A stretch of 64,000 bases of DNA from Patiria miniata (lineage: Eukaryota > Echinodermata > Asteroidea > Valvatida > Asterinidae): the NCBI RefSeq assembly GCF_015706575.1, contig NW_024037063.1:22196927-22260926 (forward strand), written 5' to 3'. Made by a program: the position numbers and the translations under genes. The notes below the pieces were generated by a model. The model saw only the letters and a list, made by a program, of their open reading frames with translations. It searched no databases and was not told the DNA's origin. Positions 1 to 9,874 of this stretch are shown here, one piece after another. Within the stretch, counting starts at the first letter, position 1, and each line of letters begins with the position of its first letter.

Positions 1-83
1 TCTTTGACCATTCTTTCCACCATCTTCTCAGCGAGAGGCAGGTACATCATCTGCGCTAACTTCTCATCGGTGGACGTGAGTGC
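1..83 (-). CDS. NAA25: NAA25 coding exon 6 (cut by window edge)
   Basis: Acceptor CAACTGTAG|GCACTC. The frame gives ALTSTDEKLAQMMYLPLAEK and then MVERMVK, matching vertebrate FLPLAERMVEKMVK. The exon runs off the left edge. Confidence 0.9.
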
Positions 84-3000
84 CTACAGTTGGTTTGTCA
101 GACATAGGCCTTATTCATGAGCTAAAATTTTGGGCATTCAACAACTCTATTTGAGGGGTACAAAACAGGGATGTATATGTAGTCCAGTCCATCATAAGTT
201 CATCACAAGTTCATCCCAAGTCCAGTCACAATTCTGGTCACAAGTCTAGTCACAAGTCCAGTCACAAGTAAATTGAAAATCCAATCACAAGTAACAGTGG
301 ATGAACAATAACAAAGGAATGCCTTTGTCAAATGCCTTTGCTCATTTGAATAGCTTGTGAGTTGAATTGGGACTGGAGGACTTGTGATGGACTTGTGATG
401 GACTTGTGATGGATTAGTGATGGACTCGACTACATCCATGGTTCAAATCAGACATGAACTCAAGGTTAGCATACATGTAAGTAACTTTACACATTACGAC
501 AGCTCAAAATTTGCAATATTCTTAAACTTCTAGAAATAAGTAAAGTTACTACCTAAACTTTACAAGGTTGTTTTTGATGTAAAATCAATGCACGAATTCA
601 AACAAAAGATAAAGGACAATTATTTGAAGATATTTTGGGTGATCTGGGCTTACTTGTAGGATGGTGCTCATGACTCCCCAAAAGTAGTACGGATTCTTGG
701 GGAAAACTTTGTACATCTCCTTGGCAACCTGTGACAAAGAGGTAAAGATGATGTCATCGATGATGTCATAGGTTTGCAATGAGGCAATTGGTAGAAAGAT
801 ATTTTTTCGAATGCTGTTATTCGAGTATGAGTACTTTGATGATCAAATACAATTCGACATGTCGAGTACGAGTACTTTGCTGCCCAAGTACGAGTACCAT
901 CATTTCGAGTACGAGTACTTTAACATTTGAGTATGATTACGAGTACTGCAACACTGCCCAGTGGTCATTGAATCCTGCAAACTATACCCAGTCATTGGGC
1001 GGGTGTTTCATGCGACACCTCACTCCTCACTGCTTGTTGGCATGATAGTGAGCTGTAAAGGAACTTCCGGTGAATCGGATAACCATTAATTGGTTTGAAA
1101 AAGGCTAAGATAACCGGATTTTGAAATCTCTGATTTCTCCCACCACTTCAGATGCTAGATACACACAGCATTTTACACTGAGAAAAATGCGGTTACTTGA
1201 AGGTTAACTTTATCTTTCAAAAGACATTAATGTTATTGCTCCAACATTTTCCCCCTAGTTTGATTAATTTATGGGTCTGGCAGCAATTCAGAAAGTGAGC
1301 CAGTCCTGTGCTACACTTTCCCCAAGCCGCTAAATAATTCACACATGACGGTTGATCTGAAAAACAATATCAAGCTTTTAAGCCTTTCATGCAAACCAAC
1401 GTTGAAACACTAATGGTCTTTAGTGTTTTAAAATGATAAGCAACTGACAGGGCGCAACAAATGACTTAATTATGTGTTTTTATGGAAGTTGTCTTTCGCA
1501 CAATGCTTTTTAACCGCGACAGTTCATATTTTATTAATGCCATGCTATTATGTGGGTGCCACAGAGGATTCGCTTGACTGCAAACACATCCACTCAGTCT
1601 GCAGCCCTTTGAATTACGACGATATCATTTTCATCCCTTAAACGGAACATAAGCCCCAGAAGCTGACTAGAAATGCTATCCATTCTGTTTCTGTAATAGA
1701 TTTTTAATCCTGCATTTTGTGAAAGTGACTCAAGCGTGTTCGCATTAGATTATTTTGGTAAACCTAACAGGGACTGCGGTCAACTTCACCAAATCAAGTC
1801 CAGTGCGGACAGCCGGTAAACCTCCTAAATTATCAAGTGTTGACTATCGATTGTACGTTTTAGGGTCCGCAGTGGTAAGTTTTTCAGGGCCAACTGAGCT
1901 GCGGAAGAATTACATTGTTAGTTTTAATGATTGACTTTCCATGCGCCAAAACTGATCAAAGGGCTTACACAATGTAGAATAACCACAAACTGAATGTTAA
2001 AAGGGTTCCTGCACCTTTAGAACAATAAAATTCCACGACTTTTCCACGCTTTTTCCACTACTTTTTTACGACTTAATTATCAAAATCCATGACTCATTTC
2101 ATCGAAATGCAGATCAATACTGTCAAACTTGTTCCGTGAAAAGTGCAAAACAGAGACAACAAAACAATGCAATAATGTCTTTCGAAATGAAAATGCTCGA
2201 ATCAGCGAAACTTGTCGCATTTTTACGGGTAAAAAAAATCAGATTTATTTCTGATGCTCAATTATGAATATACAAAGGTTAAAATTTCAAATAAATTGGT
2301 CCTCACAACATGTGACTTTTCCCATGACTTGTCATTTTTCAATTGTCCATACCTTTTCCAGGCCTGGAAATTGAAAATAAAATTCCAAGACTTTTTTCAG
2401 TTTTTTTCCAGGCATCGGGAACCCTGGTTATCAATCACAGACCGTAATTTTTTACAAAATTAGGTCCAGTGCGAATGCGGCTTTAGTGTTTTGAAGGGAA
2501 CAAAAAGTCTTCAGTCTACTGTTCACCGCAAAACCGCAAGTCATTTGGCCTGGAAAATAATTCAATTCAAGAGGATGAGTCTCCTCGCCCAAAAGGACAA
2601 GTCAATGACATAAATGCCTATCAGGTTTAAGATACTTGCACTATACTACGTAATGGCTGGTCAAATCTGACAGAAATATGATTGAAAAGCAATCTTAATG
2701 CATGATATATCAATTACAGTGAGAAATATATGGGTCACTCTATAAATTTAGGACTCGAAATGCGACATTTTTTCTGTCCCTGTTACCTTGGTACTTTGTA
2801 ATTTTCAATTCAAGTATCATTAAGAATGACTTCAAATGATTTTGTATTTGTTGGGTAGATAGTTTGCTCTTCGTCATAACTCTTGGAGGACGACTGCATT
2901 AAGGAGTGCATCAGAATAATAAAATCACAGATGTCAGATGTAACAGGGACAGGAAAAAAAGCGGACCCCAAATTTATAGAATGACCCATATACTCATACA

Positions 3001-6000
3001 AAGAGAATAAATTCATAAGCCTAATTGAGATATGGCGGACACAATACGAGAGCGCTATTTGGTTTGGGTAAATACAAAAGACTCTCCCAAAAATCAAACA
3101 GCGCCCTCCTATTGTGTCGACCATACCTCAAATAGGTTAATGAATTTAATTCAATTTCAAGGATGCTAATCTTATAGCAAAGTATTTTTGACTCAAAAAT
3201 CTCTAAAATTATGATTAATCCCATCTTTCATTAATCCTCAACAGCCTTATTTTATTTTTCAGATACAAAACTCACATGTTTTTGGTTGAAGAGTCAAATT
3301 ATGATTTCCATGGATAATCTACAAAATGTAACAGGTATATTGTTTCTAAACTGTTATCCTTCAAATACGTTAGAATTGAACAGTTTTAAACGGAAAATGT
3401 TTAGTAATCTTTTATGATCAGAAGGAAGTCGATAACATACTGTAAAACTGTCAAAGCAATTTAGTGTTTGAACAAAAATTTGATTTATCATTTTGTTTAG
3501 GTAATATAAAAGTTTGCATTTAAAATCACCACTTTTCTTTATGCAAACTGAATTTAATTTTTACAGACAAGTTGTGAGAATAATTTTTTTCCGACATAGT
3601 AGGATGTGTGTGGGCTTTGAACAAACATTGTGCTCACACCCTGTGGCTGCACGGATGTTTACACTTCATCATTAGCGAAACAAAGAAGACTTTTATTTGC
3701 CGGAAAGACAAACATAGACATTGTTTATGGAGTGTCTAAAATCATATTTCACATGATCACGAACCGGCACACTTTAGCAAGGAAAACATCACAGGCAATC
3801 AACCACAAATTAGCATGATTGGTGAAACCAAAAAAGCATGTATGATTAATTGCCAGAGTGTGTGCTGGGGGCATTTGGTCCAGCTTAGCTTCTCTGAAAT
3901 TTGTGCCACAATGAACAGGTGGACACAATGAACAGGTGGATACAATTAACAGTTTGCAGTTTTGCAATAACAGGTTGCAGTTTTGCAATAAACTGGCTAA
4001 TACAATAAACAGACGGATGCAATGAACAGGTGGATACAATGAACAGGTGGATACAATGAACAGGTGGATACAATAAACAGGTGGATACAATGAACAGGTG
4101 GACACAATGAACAGGTGGACACAATGAACAGGTGGACACAATGAACAGGTGGACACAATGAACAGGTGGACACAATGAACAGGTGGACACAATGAACAGG
4201 TGGACACAATGAACAGGTGGACACAATGAACAGGAGGACACAATGAACAGGTGGATACAATGAACAGGTGGACACAATGAACAGGTGGACACAATGAACA
4301 GGTGAACACAATGAACAGGTGGATACAATGAACAGGTGGACACAATGAACAGGTGGACACAATGAACAGGTGGACACAATGAACAGGTGGACACAATGAA
4401 CAGGTGGACACAATGAACAGGTGGACACAATGAACAGGTGGACACAATGAACAGGTGGACACAATGAACAGGTGGACACAATGAACAGGAGGACACAATG
4501 AACAGGTGGATACAATGAACAGGTGGACACAATGAACAGGTGAACACAATGAACAGGTGGACACAATGAACAGGTGGACACAATGAACAGGTGGACACAA
4601 TGAACAGGTGGACACAATGAACAGGTGGACACAATGAACAGGTGGACACAATGAACAGGTGGACACAATGAACAGGTGGACACAATAAACAAGTGGACAC
4701 AATGAACAAGTGGACATAATGAACAAGTGGACACAATGAACAGGTGGACACAATGAACAGGTGGACACAATGAACAGGTGGACACAATGAACAGGTGGAC
4801 ACAATGAACAGGTGGACACAATAATCAGGTGGACACACTGAACAGGTGGACACAATGAACAGGTGGACACAATGAACAGGTGGACACAATAAACAGGTGG
4901 ACACAATAAACAGGTGGACACAATAAACAGGTGGACACAATAAACAGGTGCTCACAATGAACAGGTGGACACAATGAACAGGTGGACACAATGAACAGGT
5001 GGACACAATAAATAGGCAGACACAATGAACAGGTGAACACAATGAACAGGTGTCACAATGAACAAGTTTATACAATGAACTGGCGGACACACTAAACGGG
5101 TGGCCACAATAAACAGGTGGACACAATAAACAGGTGGACACAATGAACAAATGAATACAATAAACAGGTGGACGCAATACATAACAATTGAAAAAGAATG
5201 AATGCACCTGTTGTTGCCTCTTGTAGTCGCCAACTCTTACCAGAGCCATGAACAGGTGAGTGTGGAATTCCTCATTTTTAGGGTTGCTCTTCAGGGCTGT
5301 GGTGTATAACTCAATGATCTGTTCCGCTTTTAGAAATATACAAAACACAAAGTAAAAAACGTAATCAAAATTTTGTTTCATCTGCAAGATTTAAGTTTTT
5401 GAGTATACTGATGCATCACACACATTATATGGCTACTAGTTGCGCTGATTCATTTTTATAAGAATGTGATGTTTACACGTTTAAATGTTTAAGCAAAAAC
5501 CCATTTAGCTTACAAAACCTTAGAAGCGCTGTAGTACTTGTTTACATTCAGTGTATAAGTAATAAAACTTTTACGTTATCAATGACTGCCCGCTATTTAT
5601 CACGTCAATCATTGCTGATTTTTCACTTCAACCACGCCAATCTGCAGACATAAAGGGCTTGAAAGGCTCAGCCTTTGTGAAATGGATTTACCGTTTAAAC
5701 GGTTTTCAAAATAGTTGCTAAACGTTTACAAATTTAAACGCAAAGTCACATCCTTAATTTTAAGGGCATATGTAGCTTGTGTGAATACTTTCATTTGCTG
5801 TCGGTTCAGAATGTTATTTTTGCACTTTCCCCAAATGAAACCGAAACCGGGAGATTTGATGTTTAAATAACAAACAAATGCTAAACCTGTGATTTCATTG
5901 GAATAAAGAGTACAAATCCTGTGACTTCCTTGAAATAAAAGAGCACAGTGATTGCTTCTGGGTTTTTTTTGTGTAAAATAGATATTCATTCATAAGATGA

Positions 6001-9000
6001 AACTACATGTAGATAAATTTCTATCAAACTATCCGAGAAGAACGTGATATTCTTTATAAAATAACATGATGAGTGACGTGGCAGCATCAAGCTGTATACT
6101 CCCCAGGGAGCTGAGATTGTCTTTGGAATGTTTCACTGGCCCAATGATCAGAGGTAATAATAATGTAAAGCCATTTGAAATTAGTTTAAAGTGCTATATA
6201 AGTATCCATTATTAGTAAAGCTTGTCAGCTCACGTTTTTGCATTTCTCGGAAGCAGATTGTCAGCGCTTGCAGCGTCGGCTCATCCACGGGTTTAGTGAC
6301 CATTACATCTTGGGTTAAACTGAAACTTTCCCTTCGTTTGCCGATCCTCAGCAATGCAAGGGCTTTCAATACCTGTGGTAGAAGATGTACAAGTTTATTT
6401 TAAATTTCAATGAATTACCACAGTGTACAACTTGAATCCCACAAAAATACTGGAAATTTGTTTGAAAATATTATAGCATTGAGATAAACAAGTGAAACCG
6501 ACAAGGAAATATTTTGAGCAACATGTCAAATTTGCAACATGCCAACCACTGTACTAGTGCCCTACTTTTGAGCAATCAATCCCTATCAAGCCAAAATGGG
6601 TTATATTACAATGGAACAACATGGATTGTTATACCTCTGTCTTGAATACTGTATTTTCATTGGCCTAGAACGATCACGTGTTAAAAGTCATGGCACGACC
6701 CTTGGGTGCTATGTGCCCCTTGGGTGTTCAAAACGTCATATCCCACATTACAGTGAGTCCAAATCAAAGAAGGCTTCAGTTCATTAGTGAATGGAGTGAA
6801 ATTGTGACAAAAGTAGGTTTGGGAGCTGATACAGAAGTTAGTACTAGTAGTTTAATGCAAGACCTACATGTACCCACCTTGGCGCATTGCAGTTCTTTGT
6901 GCTTTTTCAAGACTTTATCGGCCATCTGTACAGCTGTCTTATAGTTGCCATTGTCCAGATTATCTGCCAAGGACAAAGTCACAAAGCGACAGATAAAGAC
7001 ATCAAATCTAAGGATTTTAGATAAGGCTCATTTTCCTGACTATTAAAATCTGGATTTTCTTGACAAAGACATAGTGAAGTGCATCGAAGGGACAAACAAA
7101 TGAGGGCACAGTTGGGTTTTAAGAACTTACAAGTACAAAGTGGAAAGATTCCAATATCTGGCAATCACTTGTCACCCTGTGCACAAACCAGTTGTAATTG
7201 TATGATATGAGACCGGTTTGAAAATTTCTAAAAAGAATTTTCTCAGTAAATCTTTCAATATTTTTCCTGCTATTTTGTGCTAACTTTGACTTTTTAGGAC
7301 ACATTATCACTTTCTGATGGCTGATAGGTCACTGAAGGGAAAAAGTAATGATGGCCACAAATGGGAATCTCTCCCTTGAATAATTTTTGTTTTAATATGA
7401 TTATCAAATTTACTTATCATGCTTGTAATTTATTTACAACATGTACAACAAAGAAAATAGCAATAGTCAAGTAAGGTTTTTATAAACAAAACAAGAATTA
7501 ATGTAGGCATAAAAGGGAAAATAGCTCCCTCTTTTGCCCCTCCCTGACTCAATTCCATTCCGTATCCCCAGCTTTAGCCACTCTGGCTTGGGCATGTTGG
7601 GAGACCTACTTTTGGAACATTGATTTAGACTTTTTTCTTGCTCTTTCGACTGTTAAGGCTTAAGCCACTAAATTTTAGCCTTATTTAGGGAGTGATCTTC
7701 GAGTGGCGAGGTATTTTTGCAATTACTCTGTGACACACTCAACCATAACTGATCAACATGATCAATGCAATGTAAATTATGTCAACTCGTCATGTGCATT
7801 AGCTGGGATGATCCTTAGCGTTATGTTTATGCATATACACATAACACACGTGCATGTATAGTCGGACTCCCTATTATCGCGGCATCCCTATTATCGCGGC
7901 ATGGGAAATTTCTCTTTTTACAGTGTCAAAACTCCTTCAAGTGGCGATTTTTATCCAGTTCACCAGTCATCAAGGATTTTCTACCGAGTTGTATAAAAAG
8001 GACGATTAAAAAATGTTGTGTCTTTCGGGACTTTTAACGATTTTAATAAATATTAACGTTTTCCAAAACTTGCAAAATTTTCCCTCACCGTGTCTGCTAA
8101 AACGTACCGTTTATATTTAACAAAAATCTTTAATTGCGCTCTGTCCATGAAAGTTCCATTGTCTGGTTCCCATTCTTCAGCTGCAAATGTAAAATGAAGT
8201 CGAACGACGATATTTGCAGCGCGAAATCGTAACAACTTTTAGTTTTACGGGATCAAAATAAGCACCGCGCGTTAGCGAAAATAAAACGGCACACCGTGTA
8301 AAGTGAATGGCGCCCTCAATCGCCGATCAGTAGACTTGCCTCAGGGATTTGTGATCTCCTTTCGGGGGAAGGGCAGGGTCTTAAGAAATCATCCTGCAGA
8401 CATTTTGTCTTTAATCAACTTGAACGTTACAGGGAAAATATCAGACTCTATTCAGGGGGTGTTTTGGTCAAAGATAAACTATGAACAAAAAAGTTGGGAT
8501 CATTATAAAAACCACTTCCCGCATACCGCGATAATAGGGAGTCCACCTCCGTTCGCACACGCCGCGCATGTCTATTTTCACAGGCATCGTACACGGAATA
8601 AACCACACCACCCGTCAGATTGTTTTATATTAATTTAAAAAGGAAGAGTTATACTACACATAAGACAGGACAATTCTGGAAGGTTAGTGGGCAATCTCTA
8701 TTCCGAACGAGAAACGTGATAGGTACCGCGATAATACGGCGTTCCATACTACTGTCTGTAGGCTAGTTCACTTTGCGCACACTTAAGGGACGTCTGCGTG
8801 GCTGTACTGAGTGACCGAGTCTGTCAGCTCAGTTTTGTTGAGCAAATTTGCCATGATACCACATGATAAAGACAAATCGAAAAATACTACAAAGCACATG
8901 ACCTCACGAATTTCCATGGAGACGTGATGGTACGGTGATAATCAACAGAAACTAATTCTACGTACCATATATTGGCTTTAATCTTCGTTCCGTTACCGCA

Positions 9001-9029
9001 TCCACATGGTGCCCTCCGCGATTCGCCAT
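1..9029 (-). CDS. NAA25: NAA25, NatB N-terminal acetyltransferase auxiliary subunit (5' part, six coding exons)
   Basis: NAA25 (MDM20) is the TPR-rich ribosome-anchoring subunit that partners catalytic NAA20 to acetylate nascent Met-Asp/Glu/Asn/Gln N-termini. Six exons join in phase: 8966-9029, 6878-6963, 6234-6372, 5208-5326, 654-728 and 1-83, giving 566 nt or 188 residues plus 2 nt. The product aligns colinearly with vertebrate NAA25 from its start (MANRGGHHVDAVTERRLKPI) through ADKVLKKHKELQCAK, LQALTICFREMQKPE, EEFHTHLFMALVRVGDY, FPKNPYYFWGVMS and YLPLAEKMVERMVK. These are the N-terminal TPR-like helices; the vertebrate protein is roughly 970 residues, so most of the gene lies beyond base 1. 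All introns have GT/AG borders. The start was chosen by homology and by a TISU-like context. No frameshift or stop interrupts the joined exons. The oddity is the minisatellite in intron 4. Confidence 0.95.
84..653. other. NAA25 intron 5 with foldback repeat
   Basis: About 180-300 carries degenerate repeats of CACAAGTCCAGT and 356-430 carries the inverted counterpart (ACTTGTGATGG in several copies), so the pair could form a foldback. The 78-codon reading frame across it is a by-product of the repetition. Confidence 0.6.
654..728 (-). CDS. NAA25: NAA25 coding exon 5
   Basis: 75 nt, 25 codons, phase 0 at both ends. It encodes VAKEMYKVFPKNPYYFWGVM and STILQ. Acceptor TGTCACAG|GTTGCC, donor CTACAA|GTAAGC. 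Confidence 0.94.
815..950. repeat. degenerate GAGTACGAGTACT repeat cluster
   Basis: Within NAA25 intron 4. The motif GAGTACGAGTACTTT recurs at least four times in about 130 bp with variants (GAGTATGAGTACT, AAGTACGAGTACC). The motif is nearly self-complementary (GTAC cores). It may be a decayed tandem repeat. Confidence 0.6.
951..2726. other. NAA25 intron 4, unique-looking AT-rich part
   Basis: No exon, RNA gene or obvious repeat recognised. The reading frames are short and resemble nothing known to me. Confidence 0.5.
2727..2992. mobile_element. MITE with about 58-bp terminal inverted repeats and TATA flanks
   Basis: The left end TGGGTCACTCTATAAATTT (2731 on) pairs with the right end AAATTTATAGAATGACCCA (ending 2988). 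The complementarity continues inward to CTGTCCCTGTTAC. Both ends are flanked by TATA, a likely 4-bp target duplication. No transposase is encoded, so it is a non-autonomous DNA element. Confidence 0.8.
3003..3154. mobile_element. second inverted-repeat MITE, next to the first
   Basis: Left arm 3003-3061 (AATAAATTCATAAGCCTAAT, then GAGATATGGCGGACACAATA) is the imperfect reverse complement of the right arm 3098-3154 (TATTGTGTCGACCATACCTC). The loop is about 35 bp. It lies only about 10 bp from the preceding MITE. Confidence 0.75.
3155..3904. other. NAA25 intron 4, no recognisable feature
   Basis: AT-rich sequence between the MITE pair and the minisatellite. No conserved exon or RNA seen on either strand. 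Confidence 0.5.
3905..5180. repeat. 17-bp minisatellite (about 75 copies) in NAA25 intron 4
   Basis: The tandem unit is GTGGACACAATGAACAG, nearly perfect over 1.27 kb, with single-base variants (TGGATACAA, CAATAAAC, AGGAGGACA) and a more diverged first 150 bp and last 150 bp. Because 17 is not a multiple of 3 and the minus-strand unit lacks stops in all frames, three long overlapping reading frames appear on the minus strand. They are repeat artefacts rather than genes. Confidence 0.97.
5208..5326 (-). CDS. NAA25: NAA25 coding exon 4
   Basis: 119 nt, acceptor CTAAAAG|CGGAAC. It encodes (P)EQIIELYTTALKSNPKNEE through GDYKRQQQ and ends at CAACAG|GTGCAT. The intron following it carries the 17-bp minisatellite starting about 30 bp from this donor. 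Confidence 0.94.
5327..6233. other. NAA25 intron 3
   Basis: AT-rich intron. The only recognisable content is a SINE-tail fragment at 6081-6190, close to the exon 3 donor. Confidence 0.6.
6081..6190 (+). repeat. truncated SINE 3' tail
   Basis: GCAGCATCAAGCTGTATACT, then CCCCAGGGAGCTGAGATTGT and CCCAATGATCAGAGGTAATA, match the tail of the fuller SINE at 50917-51240 almost base for base. No tRNA-like head is present, so this is a 5'-truncated copy. Confidence 0.75.
6234..6372 (-). CDS. NAA25: NAA25 coding exon 3
   Basis: 139 nt, from acceptor CCACAG|GTATTG to donor AAAAAC|GTGAGC. It encodes VLKALALLRIGKRRESFSL through FREMQK plus the first base of a Pro codon completed by exon 4. It matches the vertebrate stretch that ends REMHRPE. 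Confidence 0.94.
6878..6963 (-). CDS. NAA25: NAA25 coding exon 2
   Basis: The acceptor CTTGGCAG|AT completes an Asp codon. The exon encodes NLDNGNYKTAVQMADKV and on to ELQCAK. The donor is GCCAAG|GTGGGT, phase 0. 86 nt. Confidence 0.94.
6964..8965. other. NAA25 intron 1
   Basis: 2-kb intron. Its right half holds a Tigger-like element (7861-8547). The left part (6964-7858) shows nothing recognisable. Confidence 0.6.
7861..8547. mobile_element. Tigger/pogo-like non-autonomous element
   Basis: The left end GTCGGACTCCCTATTATCGC (with a second internal copy of CCCTATTATCGCGGCAT) is the reverse complement of GCGATAATAGGGAGTCCACC at the right end. The left end is preceded by TA. The layout matches pogo/Tigger termini. 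Internal frames show no DDE transposase. A third related end, GGTACCGCGATAATACGGCG, lies at 8722-8748, suggesting nesting. Confidence 0.7.
8966..9029 (-). CDS. NAA25: NAA25 coding exon 1
   Basis: Encodes 21 residues plus one base (phase 1). The donor reads ATATG|GTACGT. The ATG sits in CAAGATGGCGAA, close to the TISU/YY1 consensus typical of housekeeping genes with very short 5' UTRs. Confidence 0.93.
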
Positions 9030-9698
9030 CTTGGATTGCTAGTCTCGCCAAAACCGAACAATTCTCGCGAGAATGAGATGCTACGCATTGACTGGTATCC
9101 GCAAAGTCGCTAAACAGTTTCGATGCTTATTTAGTCACAAAAGTTGGAAAACCAGCGAAATTAAATTGGGGGAAATTGGAATGCACTTCCTTTTTTCTTG
9201 TGTTTTTGCGGGTAAGAAAGTCCTTCCAAGAAGCTGTTTTAAACTACTTTTTTGACAAAATATTGTTGATGTTTGATGCAAGAACGCTTTACTTGACAAG
9301 CTTTTGAAATTTGTCTTCTATTCTGAATCAATCGTTTTCCGATGGCATCGATTTTTTTGAAACTTTTTTTTAATGAAACCTCGTTCATGTTCAACTTCAA
9401 GTTCAGTTTCACCTAATTTATTTTGCGGTTTGAGTGAAACGAAATTATTGGCCATTATTTGGAGCAAAATGCAGTTTTCTGACGTGACCTTGTTTCACTT
9501 GGATGGTTCTGGCGATTGTCGTGGCAAATTTGTTGGGGAAGAAAACGAAAATTTGCGATTTGTGAATGACAAACGTGACGTCAGGCTACAACATTCTTTT
9601 CGCATTTTGCTGCATAAACTCACATTGTAGAAATTTATGTAACTTTTACTTTGATTCCTTTTATCAGGTGAAGACAAAACTTTATCAGGAGCAGAGCG
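9030..9698. promoter_or_regulatory. bidirectional promoter interval NAA25 / DUF4291
   Basis: The two start codons are head to head 669 bp apart. The NAA25 side lacks a TATA box and has the TISU-like CAAGATGGCGAA at its ATG, plus GC-richer sequence with TCTCGCGAGA at about 9062-9071, a palindrome known in housekeeping bidirectional promoters. A TGACGTCA CRE lies near 9576. An acceptor-like TTTTATCAG at about 9660-9667 may end a 5' UTR intron of the DUF4291 gene. Confidence 0.55.
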
Positions 9699-9874
9699 AT
9701 GGCTGCGAAAAAAGCAGTGTCATTTTCTTTGAAGACGGAATCCTACAAGATGCAAGTTGAGCGTCACTGGCCAACTAAAGGTCGTCACATTTTGGCCCAG
9801 TATGATGAAGAGGAGATAATCGTGTACCAAGCATTTTGCCCGGAAATTGCAGATTACGCAGTTTCAAATCAGAG
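9699..9874 (+). CDS. DUF4291 gene coding exon 1
   Basis: 58 codons plus 2 bases. The donor is AATCAGAG|GTTAAT (weak but phase-correct), and the split Arg codon is completed by exon 2. Confidence 0.9.

Noticed and set aside
3749..5387. Several long minus-strand reading frames rich in CSLCPPVHC repeats (up to 500 residues)
   Set aside because: They are translations of the 17-bp minisatellite in all three frames. Only 5208-5326 within them is a true exon (NAA25).
8053..8235. Possible transposase fragment inside the Tigger-like element
   Set aside because: 60 residues with no DDE or DNA-binding motif.
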